DNA of 64,000 nt, taken from positions 1 to 64,000 of the forward strand of contig JAQTLP010000001.1 in the NCBI GenBank assembly GCA_028714855.1, in the 5' to 3' direction. The notes under the pieces are model-generated. The model had not been told where the DNA came from, ran no database searches, and saw only the letters and a list, made by a program, of their open reading frames with translations. The position numbers were made by a program, and so were the translations under genes. Of this stretch, positions 61,994-64,000 are shown piece by piece; positions within the stretch are counted from its first letter, which is position 1, and each line of letters starts with the position of its first letter. The DNA is from Phycisphaerae bacterium (GTDB lineage Bacteria; Planctomycetota; Phycisphaerae; Sedimentisphaerales; Anaerobacaceae).

Positions 61994-63238
61994 TTAATCA
62001 CAGGTCGATGGTATATCACAAAGCCAGTGAGCGGCAAGCCAGCCCAGGTCCTCGATATCCACGTTACCGTCAAAATCAAAATCGGCACATTTGCAGTAGT
62101 CGGCAGTGGCACAATCCGCACTGAGCCATTGCGCTGCAAAACGGGCAAATGCCTCCATATTGACCAGCACCATATCGTCCTCGGGCACAAGCAGATACCC
62201 ATGCCAGTATCCATCGGGGTTAACCCCGCAACCTGTGACCCACCCGTTATTGTTTATACCTGTTGCGTAAAATAATGTCCAGCCGGAGCATGGGTCTATT
62301 AGTGTGTTTAAGTCTATATTGCTGCTTCCGCCGAGTGGGTCAAAAATACAGGCACGGGCACCGCCGGAACTGTCATTAGCCCACCCTGCAATCTGGTTGC
62401 TGTCGTTGATGGACCGGGCCTCACTCCAATCGCCGCCTAAGGTTCCGAGGTCTTTATTATTCCCGCTGCCATTGGGGTCAAAAAGACAGGCTCGCCCATT
62501 CCCGTAACCGTCATAGGCCCAGCCTGCAATTTGGCCTTTCTCATTGATGGAGTAGGCCTGACTGTGCTCGTAACCATTGAGTGTTCCGAGATTGATATTA
62601 TTATTGGCATCGCCGGTGGAGTCAAAAAGACAGGCACGGTAATAGCCGGAACTATTTGCGGCAGAACCAACAATCTGACCGCTGTTATTGATAGAAGAAG
62701 CGGCACTCGAATTGCCGCCGATGGTGCCGAGGTCTGTATTAGCCCCTCCGCCTGTAGAATCAAAAAGATAGGCACGAGTGGAGCCAGAAGGGTTTTTTGC
62801 TTGCCCGACGATCTGCCCGCTATCATTGATGGAAAAGGCTACACTGTAATTGCCGCCCAATGCGAGGTCTGTATTAGCCCCTCCACCTGTAGAGTCAAAA
62901 AGGCAGGCGCGGATAGAACCAGAACTGTCTTCTGCTTGTCCAACAATCTGGCCGTTGTTGTTGACGGAAAAAGCGAGACTCCAATAGCCGCTGCTGCCGA
63001 GCGTTCCGAGGTCTAAATTATCACCGCCGCCTGTTGAATCAAAAAGACAGGGACGTACGCAGTCGGAACTGACCCAGGCCTTGCCCGCAATCTGGCCCCT
63101 GTCATTGATGGAGTATGCCTCACTGTCATCGCCGCCTAAGGTTCCGAGGTCTATGACTTGATGATACCCAAAAGAAAAACTGCTAAGGCTAAAAAGAATC
63201 ACCACTGTGGGAAAAAAAGATGCCTCTCTGCTCTTCAT
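61994..63238 (-). CDS. HAF-repeat secreted protein with dockerin-like tail
   Basis: A 414-residue exported protein from ATG 63238 with GGAGG upstream. Signal peptide, then about seven repeats of the HAF type, each of pattern DLGTLGG-S-A-SINDSGQIVG...RACLFD (for example LGTLGGDWSEARSINDSNQ). The last ~60 residues contain a dockerin-like calcium-binding motif (FDFDGNVDIEDLGWLAAHWL) typical of planctomycete surface proteins. Repeats are near identical in DNA, so copy number can change. Probably a cell-surface or scaffold-bound protein. Confidence 0.78.
   Translation of the reverse strand: MKSREASFFPTVVILFSLSSFSFGYHQVIDLGTLGGDDSEAYSINDRGQIAGKAWVSSDCVRPCLFDSTGGGDNLDLGTLGSSGYWSLAFSVNNNGQIVGQAEDSSGSIRACLFDSTGGGANTDLALGGNYSVAFSINDSGQIVGQAKNPSGSTRAYLFDSTGGGANTDLGTIGGNSSAASSINNSGQIVGSAANSSGYYRACLFDSTGDANNNINLGTLNGYEHSQAYSINEKGQIAGWAYDGYGNGRACLFDPNGSGNNKDLGTLGGDWSEARSINDSNQIAGWANDSSGGARACIFDPLGGSSNIDLNTLIDPCSGWTLFYATGINNNGWVTGCGVNPDGYWHGYLLVPEDDMVLVNMEAFARFAAQWLSADCATADYCKCADFDFDGNVDIEDLGWLAAHWLCDIPSTCD
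62390..63160 (-). repeat. tandem HAF repeats in coding sequence
   Basis: About seven imperfect copies of a ~40-codon unit occur in tandem; the phrase for LFDSTGGGANTDL is repeated almost unchanged near 62750 and 62880. Confidence 0.65.
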
Positions 63239-63305
63239 AATTTCTCCTCCTTCTGCATCATTCCGCCGGGCGAACTGCCGGCAAGACAATGAATAGTGTT
63301 TCATA

Positions 63306-63335
63306 ATGATAAACAATATCTGGTTGGAATGTCAA
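63306..63335 (-). promoter_or_regulatory. promoter for the HAF-repeat gene
   Basis: On the minus strand TTGACA (63330-63335), an 18-base spacer and TATCAT (63306-63311) lie about 70 bases before the gene. Confidence 0.6.
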
Positions 63336-63377
63336 GAGAAAATCGCAATTGTTGCAAGGCGGCTGTGGTTTTGTCAC

Positions 63378-63406
63378 TTGATTTCGTCCCCGCTATGTTG
63401 TAAAAT
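63378..63406 (+). promoter_or_regulatory. promoter for the metallo-beta-lactamase-fold gene
   Basis: TTGATT (63378-63383), a 17-base spacer and TAAAAT (63401-63406) lie 40 bases before the ATG, divergent from the HAF gene promoter. Confidence 0.55.
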
Positions 63407-63446
63407 TACTTTCTTAAAGCTGATGTTTATCACAGTGAGGTAAAAT

Positions 63447-64000
63447 ATGCAGATAAAATTAAAGTTTCTCGGCGCTGCTCAGAACGTTACCGGTTCGCGG
63501 CACATGCTCGAAGCAAATGGCGCCAGAATTCTTATAGACTGCGGCCTTTATCAGGAACGACACTTCAGAGAAAGAAACTGGGCTCCATTTATCATACCTC
63601 CTGATAGCATCAACGCCGTCCTTTTGACCCACGCCCATCTCGACCATTGCGGCCTGTTGCCGAAATTAGTTAAAGAAGGTTTCAAAGGCAGGATTTATTG
63701 CAACTCCGCCACCGCCGAACTTGCGAAGATTATTCTTTTGGATTCAGCCAAGATACAGGAAGAAGACGCTGCGCATAAACGCAAAAGACACGCTAAGCAG
63801 GGCAGAAAAGGCCCCTATCCTGAGGCCCCTCTTTATACTGCCGAGGATGCCGAGGCCTGTTTCCCCCTCTTCTCGCCGGTCGAATACAGAAAAGCTGTAC
63901 CGCTTGGCGATGGCGTAGAAGCCACTTTCTATGATGCCGGCCACGTCCTCGGCTCTTCGATAATAAGGGCCAAAGTCCGCTGGGACGGCCAGGAAAGGAT
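63447..64000 (+). CDS. MBL-fold beta-CASP RNA-processing nuclease (partial)
   Basis: The first 184 codons are in the window and the gene runs off the right edge. The product begins QIKLKFLGAAQNVTGSRHML, contains ILIDCGLYQE and the zinc motif THAHLDHCGLLPK (HxHxDH), and later GHVLGSSI. This is the N-terminal part of a beta-CASP metallo-beta-lactamase nuclease related to CPSF-73 and RNase J/YSH1, which process RNA. GTGAGG precedes the ATG. The length and C-terminal half cannot be seen. Confidence 0.88.
   Translation, partial: MQIKLKFLGAAQNVTGSRHMLEANGARILIDCGLYQERHFRERNWAPFIIPPDSINAVLLTHAHLDHCGLLPKLVKEGFKGRIYCNSATAELAKIILLDSAKIQEEDAAHKRKRHAKQGRKGPYPEAPLYTAEDAEACFPLFSPVEYRKAVPLGDGVEATFYDAGHVLGSSIIRAKVRWDGQER

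Overview
The window is bacterial chromosome of roughly even base composition. It most likely comes from an anaerobic or facultative Phycisphaerae-type planctomycete (Sedimentisphaerales-like). The pointers are a PEP-CTERM secreted protein, a HAF-repeat secreted protein ending in a dockerin-like calcium-binding segment (ADFDFDGNVDIEDLGW), an HTH plus receiver-like protein, an SO_0444-type metal permease, and an iron-sulfur electron-transfer operon of a kind known from anaerobes. The assignment is inference from gene content; no rRNA is present. No tRNA, CRISPR array, intact insertion sequence or phage module was recognised.

Layout: 0.4-7.8 kb (+) holds a GMP synthase ATP-pyrophosphatase subunit, then the translation operon rpsB-tsf-pyrH-frr followed by a giant AsmA-like protein. 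7.9-16.5 kb (-) holds yjbQ, a GT4 glycosyltransferase, truA, asd, a BASS transporter, an HtrA protease and an aminotransferase/DUF1015 operon. 17.1 kb (+) is a PEP-CTERM protein with a strong terminator. 17.9-22.2 kb (-) is a three-gene flavin/Fe-S operon (NuoE-like, NuoF-like, 2Fe-2S ferredoxin fused to a GltD-like flavoprotein) whose architecture matches electron-bifurcating Stn-type transhydrogenase. 22.2-23.1 kb is a gene-poor, repeat- and hairpin-rich block. 23.1-30.6 kb (mostly +) carries a DUF362 protein with a probable frameshift, a trans-sulfuration enzyme, a metal permease, an ECF sigma factor with a membrane partner, an HTH/pseudo-receiver protein (-), ilvC and a lipoprotein. 30.8-34.9 kb (-) has an AT-richer secreted protein, rnpB (RNase P RNA), nadB and bioD. 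35-40.4 kb (+) has pcm, recG and a Trk/Ktr potassium pair. 40.5-42.3 kb (-) has rluD and a membrane-anchored repeat protein. 42.4-47.5 kb (+) has an S55 (SpoIVB-like) protease, a secreted propeller protein and a fumarase alpha subunit. 47.5-50.1 kb (-) has rsmA, pdxA and ribE. 50.2-53.5 kb (+) has a membrane-anchored protein coupled to an archaeal-type thymidylate synthase-like gene, an unidentified structured-RNA candidate ending in a strong terminator, nrdR and a double ATP-cone protein. 53.5-62 kb has miaA (-), then ispA, dxs, nadK, a TPR protein and a DinG-type helicase (+). The window ends with the HAF/dockerin protein (-) and a truncated metallo-beta-lactamase-fold nuclease (+).

Together these genes are mainly housekeeping: translation, tRNA modification, isoprenoid, NAD, biotin, PLP and flavin cofactors, and aspartate-family and branched-chain amino acids. 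Among them sit accessory secreted proteins and short dispersed repeats. The most interesting items are the Stn-like bifurcating complex, the RNA candidate in front of nrdR, the nrdR/ATP-cone pair, the thymidylate synthase-like gene, the hairpin repeat family, and a set of well-formed sigma-70 promoters in which the -35 box is often TTGCNN.
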